DNA from: Streptomyces vietnamensis
Lineage (GTDB): Bacteria; Actinomycetota; Actinomycetes; Streptomycetales; Streptomycetaceae
NCBI RefSeq assembly: GCF_000830005.1
Contig: NZ_CP010407.1
Location: 2,151,001-2,215,000, forward strand
Direction of reading: 5' to 3'
DNA length: 64,000 bases
In this document: positions 24,428-33,024 of the stretch, piece by piece
Layout: each line of letters begins with the position of its first letter
Numbering within the stretch: position 1 is the stretch's first letter
Made by a program: the position numbers and the translations under genes
The notes under the pieces: generated by a model
The model's input: the letters and a program-made list of their open reading frames with translations, nothing else
The model's database searches: none
What the model was told of the DNA's origin: nothing

Positions 24428-25406
24428 CCGGGGTCGGGGCGGGGGCGGCGGGCGGTTCCGGCCGGGGGCGGCGCGAGCGGGCCTCCAGCCAGAGGGCGAG
24501 GGAGAGGAGGACGAGGGCGAGGACGGTGAGGCTCCACGGGACGTAGGAGACGAGCATGAGGACCATGAGGCGGTTGGAGGAGACCATCGCGCCGATGCTC
24601 TCCAGGTAGTCCTCGCGCATCTTCACGTGCCCCGCGAAGACGGTGAGGGTGTCCTGTCCCATCAGCTTCTTGGCGTTGCGGAGCTCCTCCTTGTGGATCT
24701 CCTCGCCGTTGACGGGGGCTCCGGTGACCGGCTCGACCCAGAACATGCGCTTGGTCGTGTACCAGCGGGTGAGGCCCGAGTCGGCGAGGATCTTGGGGGT
24801 GATGCCCTTGACCGGCATGGCCTTGGGCATGGGGACCTTGGTCCAGGGGATGGTCTGCTCGAAGTAGTAGACCTCCATGCCGCGGAAGGTGCGGGTGCCC
24901 TTGTAGTGGATGGGGGCCGCGGTGCGGGTCTGGGCGTCGAAGTACTGGTAGTCGCGCTTCTCGGTCAGGAAGGGGAACTTGAACTCGATGCCCTCGCGCC
25001 GGACCGGGTCGCCGTCGACGGATTCGCCGGTGGCGTGGACCGGGTCCTGGGTGTGGGCGTCGAAGACGTACCGCTCCGGGACCTTGGAGACCATCTTGCC
25101 GTCGGGTCCCGTGACGTAGGCGAGGGCGTCCCAGACGACGACGTCGCGTCCGGCGTCGCGTTCGATGCGGCGCGACTCCTCCACGTTGCCCTTGAGGGTC
25201 TGGATGATCGTGATCTTGTCGACCTTCTCGGCCTTGAGGGTGGAGTAGTTGAGGAGGGTCGCGGGCCGCGCCTCCAGAACGGTGTCCTGGTACTGGTTCG
25301 CCGGGATCTTCGCCAGGCGGGGGAAGGCGTACCAGCGCAGGGTCGGGGCCATCGCGGCGCAGAAGACGGCGAGGGCGAGGAGGACGAGGCTGGCTCGGCG
25401 GCGCAC
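24411..25406 (-). CDS. DUF3068 membrane-anchored protein
   Basis: 331 residues. An N-terminal membrane helix (about 5-24) and a C-terminal one (about 280-302) flank a large extracellular domain with VLEARPATLLNYSTLKAEK, VVVWDALAYVTGPDG, RDYQYFDAQTRTAAPIHYKGTRTFRGMEVYYFEQ and VEPVTGAPVNGEE. This matches DUF3068 (PorA-like) proteins of actinobacteria; function is unknown. The GTG at 25406 follows AGGGGG by about six bases. The 3' end overlaps the hrpB 3' end by 17 bases in convergent orientation. Confidence 0.85.
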   Translation of the reverse strand: MRRRASLVLLALAVFCAAMAPTLRWYAFPRLAKIPANQYQDTVLEARPATLLNYSTLKAEKVDKITIIQTLKGNVEESRRIERDAGRDVVVWDALAYVTGPDGKMVSKVPERYVFDAHTQDPVHATGESVDGDPVRREGIEFKFPFLTEKRDYQYFDAQTRTAAPIHYKGTRTFRGMEVYYFEQTIPWTKVPMPKAMPVKGITPKILADSGLTRWYTTKRMFWVEPVTGAPVNGEEIHKEELRNAKKLMGQDTLTVFAGHVKMREDYLESIGAMVSSNRLMVLMLVSYVPWSLTVLALVLLSLALWLEARSRRPRPEPPAAPAPTPVSAPV

Positions 25407-25416
25407 GGTCGGCCCC

Positions 25417-25557
25417 CTACTTCTTGGGGCCGGGATCGGCGGTCAGCAGGGGCTTGGGCGAAGTGGGGCCGTCGGGCGGCAGATCGACCACGGAGAGGAG
25501 CAGGACGAAGAGGAGGACTGGGGCGAGTCCGATGGCGGCGGCGACGAGGGCGCGCAT
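25417..25557 (-). CDS. 46-residue single-pass membrane peptide
   Basis: MRALVAAAIGLAPVLLF is followed by VLLLSVVDLPP and a Pro/Lys-rich tail ending DPGPKK. One membrane helix fills most of the protein. The ATG at 25557 has an excellent GGGAGG six bases upstream, and the gene ends ten bases before the DUF3068 start, so the two form an operon. It resembles the tiny SPW_0924-type proteins found at this position in streptomycetes, from memory only. Confidence 0.7.
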   Translation of the reverse strand: MRALVAAAIGLAPVLLFVLLLSVVDLPPDGPTSPKPLLTADPGPKK

Positions 25558-25722
25558 GGTCGGCCTCCCGGGTGCGATCTGATAGGTCGTCAGGGCGGGG
25601 GCACCGTAGCAACGCGGCCGCGAGATGAGAACACGTTGCACCCGGGTAACGCGAAGCGCCGCCCCTCCCGCCCGGTGCGGACGGAGGGACGGCGCGGAGG
25701 AACTCAGCGCGGAGGCTCAGGC

Positions 25723-25754
25723 GGTCAGGCCGTCAGGCCGTCAGGCCGTCAGGC
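25723..25754. repeat. octamer tandem repeat at the 3' end of the transglycosylase gene
   Basis: One GGTCAGGC and three CGTCAGGC units follow each other without gaps, covering the stop codon of the lytic transglycosylase. Read on the minus strand, each unit contains TGA. Because the period is 8, stops appear in all three frames. Confidence 0.8.
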
Positions 25755-27569
25755 CGAAGGGGAGGCGCTGGGCGAGGGGGTGGCCTCGGGCGAGCCGCTG
25801 CCGGAGGGCGTCGGCTCCGGGGTCGGCGTCGGATCCGTCGCCGGGGGCGTCGTCGGGGGCGCGGTGACCGTGAGGTCGATGAAGGTGGTGCCGCCGCCGG
25901 GCGCGGTCAGCTGGAGGTAGAACGTGCCCGCCTTGTCGCCCGCGAGGAGGTCGCCCGACGCGAAGGTGAGCAGTCCGTTCGTCCCGGTCTCGAGGGTGAC
26001 GGTACGGACGGACGTGCCGTCGGCGCGCTTGAAGGACGGGCCCTCGGTGCTCTCCTTGGGGTCCGTCTTCGAGGTGACGATCACCGCGGTGACCCGCACG
26101 CCGGGGGCGAGGGCGCCCTTGTCGGTGGCCTTCACCTGGATCTGCTGGGTGAAGGAGGTGCCGGTCGTGGCCGACAGGGGGTCGCCGGCGACCCGGGTGA
26201 GGGTGTCCGCCTGGCGCTCCGTGACGGTCGCGGCGAACTCGGCCGCGTGCAGGGTCCGTCCCACGACGGTGGCCCGCACGGTGAAGGATCCCGTCTTCGC
26301 GCCGGCCCGGAGGGCGGGAGAGGCGGCGAGGCCGGTCGAACCGGTGGTGACGGTGGCCGTGGTGCCGCCGCCGGCGAAGCGGGTGTCGGTGGTGCCGGTG
26401 ATCTCGAAGCGGACGGCCACGCCGGCGACCGGCTTGCCCGCGGCGTCGAGCGCCGCGACCCGGGGGGCTCCCGTGAAGGCGCTGCCGGTGGTCGTGGTCA
26501 GCTTCTGGTTGGCCACGATCGCGAGCTGGGCGACCTTGACGGCCGCCGGGACGGTGGGCGGCGTCACCGGCGGGGTGACCGGGGGCTTGGTCGGAACGGT
26601 CGGCGGCTTGACCGTTCCGGGGCGGGTCTCCGAGGGCTTCGGCTCCGGGGTGCGCGGCGTCGGCGCCGGAGTCGTGGGGACGGTCGGGAGCGGCGTGGTG
26701 GGGTGGGGGCGGTTGCCCCTGCCGACGTCGTCGCTGCGGTCGACCGGCAGCACGCCCGTGCCGTCCGGGATCTGGTGGGTGCCGCGCTGGTAGTACGTGA
26801 CCCAGGACAGGACCGTGTTCAGGTACTCCGTCGAGTGGTTGTAGCTGAGGATGGCGCTGTCGAGGTCGGCCTTGAGCGCGAGGTTGCGGTCGTTGGCGCA
26901 GAGGTAGAGGCCGGCGGCCTGCGCCGCGTCGTAGATGTTGTTCGGGTCCTTCTTCCCGTCGCTGTTGGCGTCCTGGCCCCAGGTGGCCCAGGTGGACGGG
27001 ATGAACTGCATCGGGCCGACGGCCCGGTCGAGCTTCGTGTCGCCGTCGTAGGCACCGTCGTCGGTGTCGGTGATCAGGGCGAAGCCGTTGCCGTCGAGGG
27101 CGGGGCCGAGGATCCGCGGCGATGCCGTGCCGTTGGCGTCGACCCGGCCGCCGCGCGCCTGACCGGACTCGACCTTGCCGATGCCGGCGAGCACCTGCCA
27201 CGGCAGGTTGCAGTTGGGGTCGGTCGAGCGTATCGACAGCTCGGCGCGCTTGTAGGCGGAGTAGACGGACGCGGGTATGCCGGCCTCGGCGGGGCCGGTG
27301 ATCACCGGCAGATTGCTGCTCGCCCCGGGCTTGTTCGGCGTGTTCAGCGGCGGCAGGGCCGTGTAGTACGGGGAATCGCCCGTCGCGGAGCCCCTTCCGG
27401 ACGGCGGCGTCGTGTCACCGGCGCCGATGGCGTGGTCGCCGCCGGCGTTGTCCACGGGCGGCTGGACCGCTTCCGGTGCCTGCGAGGCGGCGAGCGCGGC
27501 GACCGCCGCGGCCATCACCACACCAGTAGTGGCTCCCTTGCGCAGCCGGTGGCCCATGTGCGCTGCCAT
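25749..27569 (-). CDS. secreted lytic transglycosylase with bacterial Ig-like C-terminal domains
   Basis: 606 residues. A signal peptide (1-33, RLRKGATTGVVMAAAVAALAAS) is followed by a linker and a soluble lytic transglycosylase-type domain (about 95-265): LPWQVLAGIGKVESGQARGG with the catalytic Glu, ILGPALDG, AVGPMQFIPSTWATWGQDAN, NIYDAAQAAGLYLC, AILSYNHSTEYLNTVLSWVTYY. Such enzymes cut peptidoglycan glycan strands outside the membrane. A Pro/Thr-rich linker leads to two Ig-like repeats (about 345-560; AIVANQKLTTTTGSAFTGAPRV and DTLTRVAGDPLSATTGTSFT) and a Pro/Thr/Ser-rich tail. No ydaO (c-di-AMP) riboswitch, known upstream of some Streptomyces hydrolases, is recognisable in the 240-base leader region. 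Confidence 0.9.
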   Translation of the reverse strand: MAAHMGHRLRKGATTGVVMAAAVAALAASQAPEAVQPPVDNAGGDHAIGAGDTTPPSGRGSATGDSPYYTALPPLNTPNKPGASSNLPVITGPAEAGIPASVYSAYKRAELSIRSTDPNCNLPWQVLAGIGKVESGQARGGRVDANGTASPRILGPALDGNGFALITDTDDGAYDGDTKLDRAVGPMQFIPSTWATWGQDANSDGKKDPNNIYDAAQAAGLYLCANDRNLALKADLDSAILSYNHSTEYLNTVLSWVTYYQRGTHQIPDGTGVLPVDRSDDVGRGNRPHPTTPLPTVPTTPAPTPRTPEPKPSETRPGTVKPPTVPTKPPVTPPVTPPTVPAAVKVAQLAIVANQKLTTTTGSAFTGAPRVAALDAAGKPVAGVAVRFEITGTTDTRFAGGGTTATVTTGSTGLAASPALRAGAKTGSFTVRATVVGRTLHAAEFAATVTERQADTLTRVAGDPLSATTGTSFTQQIQVKATDKGALAPGVRVTAVIVTSKTDPKESTEGPSFKRADGTSVRTVTLETGTNGLLTFASGDLLAGDKAGTFYLQLTAPGGGTTFIDLTVTAPPTTPPATDPTPTPEPTPSGSGSPEATPSPSASPSA

Positions 27570-27810
27570 GTCCGTCGTCCCTCCCCATCGACGCGGTCCC
27601 GCGCTCCCCGCGCGAGACCTCTGGCGACCCTATGCCAACTCCGGACCACCTGATACCGGCCCCTGACCGTGTTTCACGGTTTCGTCACCTCTTGGCCGCC
27701 TGCCGACCAGGTGAGTCCGGGAACCGACCGGAGCGTCCCGGCCCTCTTGCACTCCGGTCGATCACGCACTCCGGCCGCCGTCACCACCGAAAATCCTGGG
27801 GGAACTCCCG

Positions 27811-28707
27811 TTGCCGTTCACGCTGAGCCACGCCGCCGCCGTGCTGCCCGCGCTGCGCCGGAACGGCACCGCGCGCGGGCCGCTCGTCGCCTCCGCTCTC
27901 GTCGCCGGGTCCTTCTCGCCCGACATGACCTATTTCGCGGCGACCGCGTTCCCCGGGGCGATGGTCCTCGGGAACGTCACCCACTCCCCCGTCGGGATCG
28001 TCACGGCGGACGTACTGATCACCGCCGCGCTCGTGGCCCTGTGGCTGACCGTGCGCGAGCCGCTCGTCGCGCTGCTGCCCGCCCGGTGGCGCGGTCGGGT
28101 GTACGGGCTCGTACGGGGCCGGCCCTGGCGGGAACGGCACCCGGCCGCGCTCGCCGGATGGTTCTGCCTCTCGGCGGTCATCGGCGCCACGACCCACGTG
28201 GTGTGGGACTCCTTCACCCACCTCGACCGCTGGGGCACCCGCTCCATCCCCTTCCTCGGCGAGATCGTGGCCGGGTTCCCGGTCTATCTCTATGCGCAGT
28301 ACGGGGGTTCGGCGCTGGCCCTCGTACTCCTCGGCTGGTGCGCTGCGCGGGCCCTGCGCTCCTCCCTCCCCGGGGTGGAGCTGCCGGCCCGAATCCCCGT
28401 GCCGGGTCGGCGCGGGCGCCTCCTCGCCGCCGGTCTGATCGCCGGCTGCGTCCTCGCCGGTGTCGCCCACCGGGTGCTGCGCTGGGCCGCGTACTGGGGT
28501 TGGGGCCGGGTCGAGACGCCCCTCGCCGTCATTCCGACGGCCTGCTTCGGCGCCGGCGCGGGGCTCGCCGTCGGGCTCGTGCTGTACGGGACGGGGGCGC
28601 GGCTCCTCCGGTCACGGCGGGCTCGAACGACCCCGGTCGCGCCGGTCCCCCGGGACCTCCCCGACCCGGCCCCTCGGCCGGAACACTCCCGTCCGGGATC
28701 TCGCTGA
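27811..28707 (+). CDS. DUF4184 membrane protein
   Basis: 298 residues. The N-terminal PFTLSHAAAVLPALRR and FSPDMTYF are characteristic of DUF4184 proteins; GATTHVVWDSFTHLDRWG carries conserved His and Asp residues resembling metal-dependent membrane hydrolases (YdjM/S2P-adjacent type). About six membrane helices. The start is TTG 27811, with GGGGGA eight bases upstream; the family almost always begins with this PFTLSH peptide. The C-terminal tail overlaps the 3' end of the converging serine hydrolase gene by 179 bases. Confidence 0.82.
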   Translation: MPFTLSHAAAVLPALRRNGTARGPLVASALVAGSFSPDMTYFAATAFPGAMVLGNVTHSPVGIVTADVLITAALVALWLTVREPLVALLPARWRGRVYGLVRGRPWRERHPAALAGWFCLSAVIGATTHVVWDSFTHLDRWGTRSIPFLGEIVAGFPVYLYAQYGGSALALVLLGWCAARALRSSLPGVELPARIPVPGRRGRLLAAGLIAGCVLAGVAHRVLRWAAYWGWGRVETPLAVIPTACFGAGAGLAVGLVLYGTGARLLRSRRARTTPVAPVPRDLPDPAPRPEHSRPGSR

Positions 28708-29683
28708 TCCGCTCCGGCGGGGTGAAGTCGCGGGCCGCCGCGCTGCCGGAGAGCCTGCGGTGCACGACGAGGGCGATGCGCTCCAGCGTGCGGACGCCGT
28801 ACCGCATGGTGGGGTTGTCGTGGCTGAGGAGGGCGATCCGGTAGTCGACGGCGGGGCTTCCTGGGGCAGTGTCGGTTTCGGTGTCGGTACTCGTGCCTGT
28901 GCCTGTGCCTGTGCCTGCGCCTGTGTCGGGGTCCGTGCCCGTGTCCGCCGCGGCCGTCGCCGGGCGCACGATGCCGACGCTGTGGACGCGCCAGGCGTGG
29001 GTCGCGCGGGGCAGCCAGCCGTTCTTGAGGTGGACCTTGACCGTGCGGGGCGCGCCCGCCGTGACCCCCCAGGCCTGTTGGTGGACGACCTGCCCCATGA
29101 GGGACAGGGCCTCGGGGCGGTGGGAGACCGCGGCGAGGAGGGCGAGTTGGTCGCGTGCGGTGGTACGGGTGAGGCCCCAGTAGCGGCCGCGGCCGAGGAC
29201 GGTGTCCCGGGCACCGGCCTCCCGCAGCACCCTGTTCAGCCGGGCGCGGGACAGGCCGTCCCACAGCTCGGTGGCGGCCTTGTTGTCGGAGCGGGTGATC
29301 ATCGCCTTCAGCCGCCGCGCCTCCAGCCGGGTGGGCGCGCGGCCCAGCTCCTCCGCCCGCCCGAGGACGGCCTGCATGATCAGGACCTTGGCGATGCTCG
29401 CGGAGTCGTACGCGAGGGTGTCGGCGAGCCGGCAGCGCAGTCCGCGCCCGGGGTCGTGGACCGCGAGGGAGACCGTGCTCTCCCGGCCCTTGAGCGCCGC
29501 CGCGATGTCCTGGGACAGGCGGGCGGCGAGGGCCGGTTCGCGGGGCGAGGTGCAGAGGGCGGGCGCGGGGTGCGCCTCGGCGGCGTGTGCCTCGGCTGGG
29601 TGGGGCGAGGCGGTGGCCGCCGCGCCGAGGAGGGCGCCGAGGAGGGCCCAGGTGGGGAGGCGGGAGGGGCGGCGCGGGATCAT
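28529..29683 (-). CDS. secreted serine hydrolase, class A beta-lactamase fold
   Basis: 384 residues. A signal peptide (1-33) precedes a penicillin-binding/beta-lactamase fold. SxxK is in SASIAKVLIMQAVL (about residue 95), SDN in RSDNKAATELW (about 134-136), and a KTG-like KNGW follows at about 225. This combination fits a DD-peptidase or beta-lactamase-like hydrolase; antibiotic hydrolysis cannot be claimed, as the class A omega-loop ExxxN is not evident. Between the KNG strand and the last strand lies a Thr/Gly/Asp-rich insert coded by GTGCCT repeats. The C-terminal ~65 residues are Arg/Pro-rich and read through the 3' end of the DUF4184 gene. The ribosome site is poor (GGGGAG abuts the ATG). 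Confidence 0.8.
   Translation of the reverse strand: MIPRRPSRLPTWALLGALLGAAATASPHPAEAHAAEAHPAPALCTSPREPALAARLSQDIAAALKGRESTVSLAVHDPGRGLRCRLADTLAYDSASIAKVLIMQAVLGRAEELGRAPTRLEARRLKAMITRSDNKAATELWDGLSRARLNRVLREAGARDTVLGRGRYWGLTRTTARDQLALLAAVSHRPEALSLMGQVVHQQAWGVTAGAPRTVKVHLKNGWLPRATHAWRVHSVGIVRPATAAADTGTDPDTGAGTGTGTGTSTDTETDTAPGSPAVDYRIALLSHDNPTMRYGVRTLERIALVVHRRLSGSAAARDFTPPERISEIPDGSVPAEGPGRGGPGGPARPGSFEPAVTGGAAPPSRTARARRRAPRRRRSRPSE
28893..28922. repeat. hexamer microsatellite inside the serine hydrolase gene
   Basis: Four GTGCCT units and one GCGCCT unit in a row encode alternating Gly-Thr/Gly-Ala residues in a surface insert of the serine hydrolase. Related degenerate units continue on both sides (28870-28950). 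Unit length is a multiple of three, so copy changes would keep the frame. Confidence 0.8.
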
Positions 29684-30167
29684 GCTCCCCAGTTTCGGGA
29701 GCCGTGCGCCAGGGGCGCCCCTTGGGACTGGTCCACCTGGCGCACACCGCCCCACGTGCGGGCCGCGCCCCGCGCCCGTGTGGGCCCGCGCCCGGCAGGC
29801 CGGTGCCCCGCCCGGGGCTTCGCCCCGCCCCGTGTGGGCCCGCGCCCGCCGGGGCGGTGCCCTTCGCCGCCTGCCGTGTGGGCAATCGTCCCGCTGGGGC
29901 GGGACGGGTGGGCACACGGGACGGCGCCCCCAGCCGGGCCTAGGCGTTCCGCGCCTGGACCCGCCCCCCGACGGTGCCGTACCTGCGGTGCGGGTTCAGG
30001 CGCGGAAGCCTCGGGCGCCGGCAGGGCGCGGGTCCGTTGTGCCCACCCGTTCCGCCCCAGCGGAACGACTGCCCACAACGGGGGCGGGCGCAGGCCCACA
30101 ACGGGGGCGGCGGGGGCACCGCCCCAGACGGGCGCCGCCCGCAGCGGGGGCGGTGTCCGCGGTGGGG
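29684..30167. other. 484-base gene-free region holding repeat copy A
   Basis: No credible gene. It carries the 228-bp structured repeat (29853-30080), and in front of it two copies of a 19-base unit CCGTGTGGGCCCGCGCCCG (29776-29794 and 29830-29848, 54 bases apart) that shares its first nine bases with the repeat hairpin. After it, a 17-base unit starting GCCCACAACGGGGGCGG is duplicated (30071-30087 and 30094-30110). The promoter of the serine hydrolase gene must also lie here but is not recognisable. Confidence 0.7.
29853..30080. repeat. 228-bp structured intergenic repeat, copy A
   Basis: It starts with GGCGGTGCCCTTCGCCGC and contains hairpin 1 (29874-29919) and, in opposite orientation, hairpin 2 (30035-30080). 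Each hairpin has an outer stem (CCGTGTG/CACACGG; CGTTGTG/CACAACG), a conserved asymmetric internal loop (GGCARTC opposite GGGTGGG), an inner 7-bp stem (GTCCCGC/GCGGGAC; GTTCCGC/GCGGAAC) and a 4-base loop. An inner inverted repeat (GCGCCTGGACCCGC with GCGGGTTCAGGCGC) lies between them. Copy B at 51577-51804 has the same length and order. Located 87 bases beyond the polA stop codon. Confidence 0.85.
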
Positions 30168-32879
30168 TCAGTGGGCTGCTGAGTCCCAGTTCGGGCCTAC
30201 GCCTACCGAGACGTCCAGGGGGGCTCGAAGGTCGGCTGCCGCGGACATCTGGGTGCGGACCAGGGACTCGACCTGCTCGCGCTCGCCGGGGGCGAGTTCG
30301 AGGACGATTTCGTCGTGGACCTGGAGGAGCATCCGGGAGGCCAGGCCCGCGTCGGTGAGGGCGCGGTCGACGTTCAACATGGCGACCTTGACGATGTCGG
30401 CGGCCGTGCCCTGGATGGGGGCGTTGAGGGCCATGCGTTCGGCGGCCTCGCGGCGCTGGCGGTTGTCGCTGTTGAGGTCCGGGAGGTAGCGGCGGCGGCC
30501 CAGCATCGTCTCGGTGTACCCGGTGGCGCGGGCCTCGTCGACGACGCGCCGCAGGTAGTCCCGTACCCCGCCGAAGCGCTCGAAGTAGGTGTCCATCAGG
30601 ACGCGGGCCTCGCCCGGGTCGATGTTCAGCTGCTGCGAGAGGCCGAACGCCGACAGGCCGTAGGCCAGGCCGTACGACATGGCCTTGATCTTGCGGCGCA
30701 TCTCCGCGTCGACGGCGGACCGCTCGACGCCGAAGACCTGGGAGGCGACGGTGGTGTGCAGGTCCTCGCCGGAGGTGAAGGCCTCGATGAGGCCCTCGTC
30801 CTCGGAGAGGTGGGCCATGACGCGCAGCTCGATCTGGCTGTAGTCGGCGGTCATGAGGGCCTCGAAGCCCTCGCCGACGACGAAGCCGTGCCGGATGGCG
30901 CGGCCCTCGTCCGTCCGCACCGGCACGTTCTGCAGGTTGGGGTCGGTCGAGGAGAGGCGGCCGGTCGCGGCCACCGTCTGGCTGAAGGTGGTGTGGATCC
31001 GGTTGTCGGCCGCGATCGTCTTGATCAGGCCTTCGACCGTCGAGCGCAGGCGGGCCTGCTCGCGGTGGCGGAGCATGATCACGGGCAGTTCGTGCTCGGT
31101 CTGACCGGCCAGCCAGGCGAGCGCGTCGGCGTCCGTCGTGTATCCGGTCTTGGTCTTCTTGGTCTTCGGGAGGTTCAGCTCGCCGAAGAAGACCTCCTGG
31201 AGCTGCTTGGGCGAGCCGAGGTTGAACTCGTGGCCGACGGAGGCGTGGGCCTCCTTCACGGCCTGCTGCACGGCGCCGGCGAACTGCTGCTCCATGGCCT
31301 CCAGGTGGTCGCGGTCGGCGGCGATGCCGTGCCGCTCCAGGCGGGCGAGGAGGGCGGAGGTGGGGAGCTCGACCTCGTGGAGGAGCTCGCGGGCGCCGAC
31401 CTCGGCGAGCCGCTCGTCGAAGGCGTCGCCGAGGTCGAGGACGGCCCGCGCCTGGCTCATGAGGGCCTCGGCCTCGGCGGTGTCGTCGGCGCCGAAGGCG
31501 AGCTGGCCGTCGGCGGGGGCGGCCGGGGCGAGCTCGCGGCCGAGGTACTCGACGGTGAGCGCGTCGAGGGCGAAGGAGCGCCGGCCGGGCTTGACCAGGT
31601 AGGCGGCGAGGGCGGTGTCCATGGTGACGCCCGCGATGGACCAGCCGTGCTCGGGGAAGACCCGCATGGCGCCCTTGGCGTTGTGCATGACCTTCGGCCG
31701 GTCGGGGTCGGAGATCCAGGCGGCCCAGGCCTGCTCGTCGGCCTCGTCGAGGGTGCTGGGGTCGAACCAGGCGGCGGCCCCGTCGGCCCCGGCGAGGGCG
31801 ATCTCGCTCACGTTCCCCGTGCCGAGGGCCCAGCTGTCGACGGTGGCGATGCCGAGGGGCTCGGTGCCGTGCTCGGCGAGCCAGGGGGCGAGCTCGCCGG
31901 CGCCGAGGACGGTGAAGTCGAGCTCGACGCCCGCGGCGGGGGCGGGCGCGGCCTCCTCGGCGGAGCCCGGGTCGACGGCGAGGAGCCGCTCGCGCAGCGA
32001 GGGGTTGCGGATCTCCAGGGTGTCGAGGACGAGGGCGACGGCCGCGCGGTCGTACGGCTCGCGGGCGAGGTCCGCGACGGTCTTCGGCAGCTCGACGTCC
32101 CGGACCATCTCGGTGAGGCGGCGGTTGAGCTTGACCGACTCCAGGTGGTCGCGGAAGTTCTGGCCGGCCTTGCCCTTGACCTCCTCGGCGCGCTCGACGA
32201 GCTCGGCGAAGGAGCCGAACTGGGTGATCCACTTGGCGGCGGTCTTCTCGCCGACGCCGGGGATGCCCGGCAGGTTGTCGGACGGGTCGCCGCGCAGGGC
32301 GGCGAAGTCGGGGTACTGCGAGGGGCTCAGGCCGTACTTCTCCTGGACCTTCTCCGGGGTGAAGCGGGTGAGCTCGGAGACGCCCTTGGTCGGGTAGAGC
32401 ACGGTGGTGTGGTCGGTGACGAGCTGGAAGGAGTCCCGGTCGCCGGTGACGATGAGGACCTCGAAGCCCTCGGCCTCGGCCTGGGTGGCGAGGGTGGCGA
32501 TGACGTCGTCGGCCTCGAAGCCGTCGACGGCGAAGCGCGGCGCGTGCATCGCGTCGAGGAGCTCGCCGATCAGCTCGACCTGCCCCTTGAACTCGTCGGG
32601 GGTCTTCGAGCGGTTCGCCTTGTACTCCGGGAACTCCTCGGACCGCCAGGTCTTGCGGGACACGTCGAACGCGACCGCGAAGTGGGTGGGGGCCTCGTCG
32701 CGGAGCGTGTTCGCCAGCATCGAGGCGAACCCGTAGATCGCGTTCGTCGGCTGTCCGGTCGCGGTGGTGAAGTTCTCCGCGGGCAGCGCGAAGAACGCCC
32801 GGTACGCGAGCGAGTGCCCGTCCATGAGGAGCAGGCGGGGGCGGGTGTCTGCGGGGTTCTTCGATGCTGTCTCGGCCAC
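30168..32879 (-). CDS. polA: DNA polymerase I
   Basis: 903 residues. The N-terminal 5'-3' exonuclease domain begins RLLLMDGHSLAYRAFFALP, with FEADDVIATLA, VTGDRDSFQLV and SDNLPGIPGVGEKTAAKWI. The central region lacks the DxE of a proofreading exonuclease (LGIATVDSWALG where E. coli has an FDTE motif), as in other actinobacterial PolA. The polymerase domain has motif A DYSQIELRVMAHLS, motif B RRKIKAMSYGLAYGLSAFG and motif C LLQVHDEIVLE. It fills gaps and removes RNA primers in replication and repair. Start at GTG 32879 (AGGA seven bases upstream) gives the usual N-terminus. Divergent from the molybdopterin oxidoreductase gene. Confidence 0.97.
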   Translation of the reverse strand: MAETASKNPADTRPRLLLMDGHSLAYRAFFALPAENFTTATGQPTNAIYGFASMLANTLRDEAPTHFAVAFDVSRKTWRSEEFPEYKANRSKTPDEFKGQVELIGELLDAMHAPRFAVDGFEADDVIATLATQAEAEGFEVLIVTGDRDSFQLVTDHTTVLYPTKGVSELTRFTPEKVQEKYGLSPSQYPDFAALRGDPSDNLPGIPGVGEKTAAKWITQFGSFAELVERAEEVKGKAGQNFRDHLESVKLNRRLTEMVRDVELPKTVADLAREPYDRAAVALVLDTLEIRNPSLRERLLAVDPGSAEEAAPAPAAGVELDFTVLGAGELAPWLAEHGTEPLGIATVDSWALGTGNVSEIALAGADGAAAWFDPSTLDEADEQAWAAWISDPDRPKVMHNAKGAMRVFPEHGWSIAGVTMDTALAAYLVKPGRRSFALDALTVEYLGRELAPAAPADGQLAFGADDTAEAEALMSQARAVLDLGDAFDERLAEVGARELLHEVELPTSALLARLERHGIAADRDHLEAMEQQFAGAVQQAVKEAHASVGHEFNLGSPKQLQEVFFGELNLPKTKKTKTGYTTDADALAWLAGQTEHELPVIMLRHREQARLRSTVEGLIKTIAADNRIHTTFSQTVAATGRLSSTDPNLQNVPVRTDEGRAIRHGFVVGEGFEALMTADYSQIELRVMAHLSEDEGLIEAFTSGEDLHTTVASQVFGVERSAVDAEMRRKIKAMSYGLAYGLSAFGLSQQLNIDPGEARVLMDTYFERFGGVRDYLRRVVDEARATGYTETMLGRRRYLPDLNSDNRQRREAAERMALNAPIQGTAADIVKVAMLNVDRALTDAGLASRMLLQVHDEIVLELAPGEREQVESLVRTQMSAAADLRAPLDVSVGVGPNWDSAAH

Positions 32880-33024
32880 GGGACGATCCTGCCACGGTCC
32901 ACTGACAATCCCGTCCACACCGGCCGGACGATCCCGTCGGCAGCGGTCGGGGTGCCGGGTTGTCGGTGCCGCGTGACAGGATCGGAGACGTACGCCACAG
33001 GTATACCGCTCAAGGGAGAGCGCG

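Noticed and set aside
27570..27810. ydaO-type c-di-AMP riboswitch upstream of the lytic transglycosylase
   Set aside because: The region is short and none of the conserved riboswitch segments could be found; only a small CCGTG/CACGG stem is present.
28529..29683. Annotating the serine hydrolase as an antibiotic-resistance beta-lactamase
   Set aside because: SxxK, SDN and KNG motifs show the fold, but the omega-loop Glu of class A enzymes is not evident, so the activity cannot be claimed.
29683..30167. Coding regions inside repeat copy A
   Set aside because: Open frames are Arg/Pro/Gly strings created by the repeat; no start with a ribosome site.
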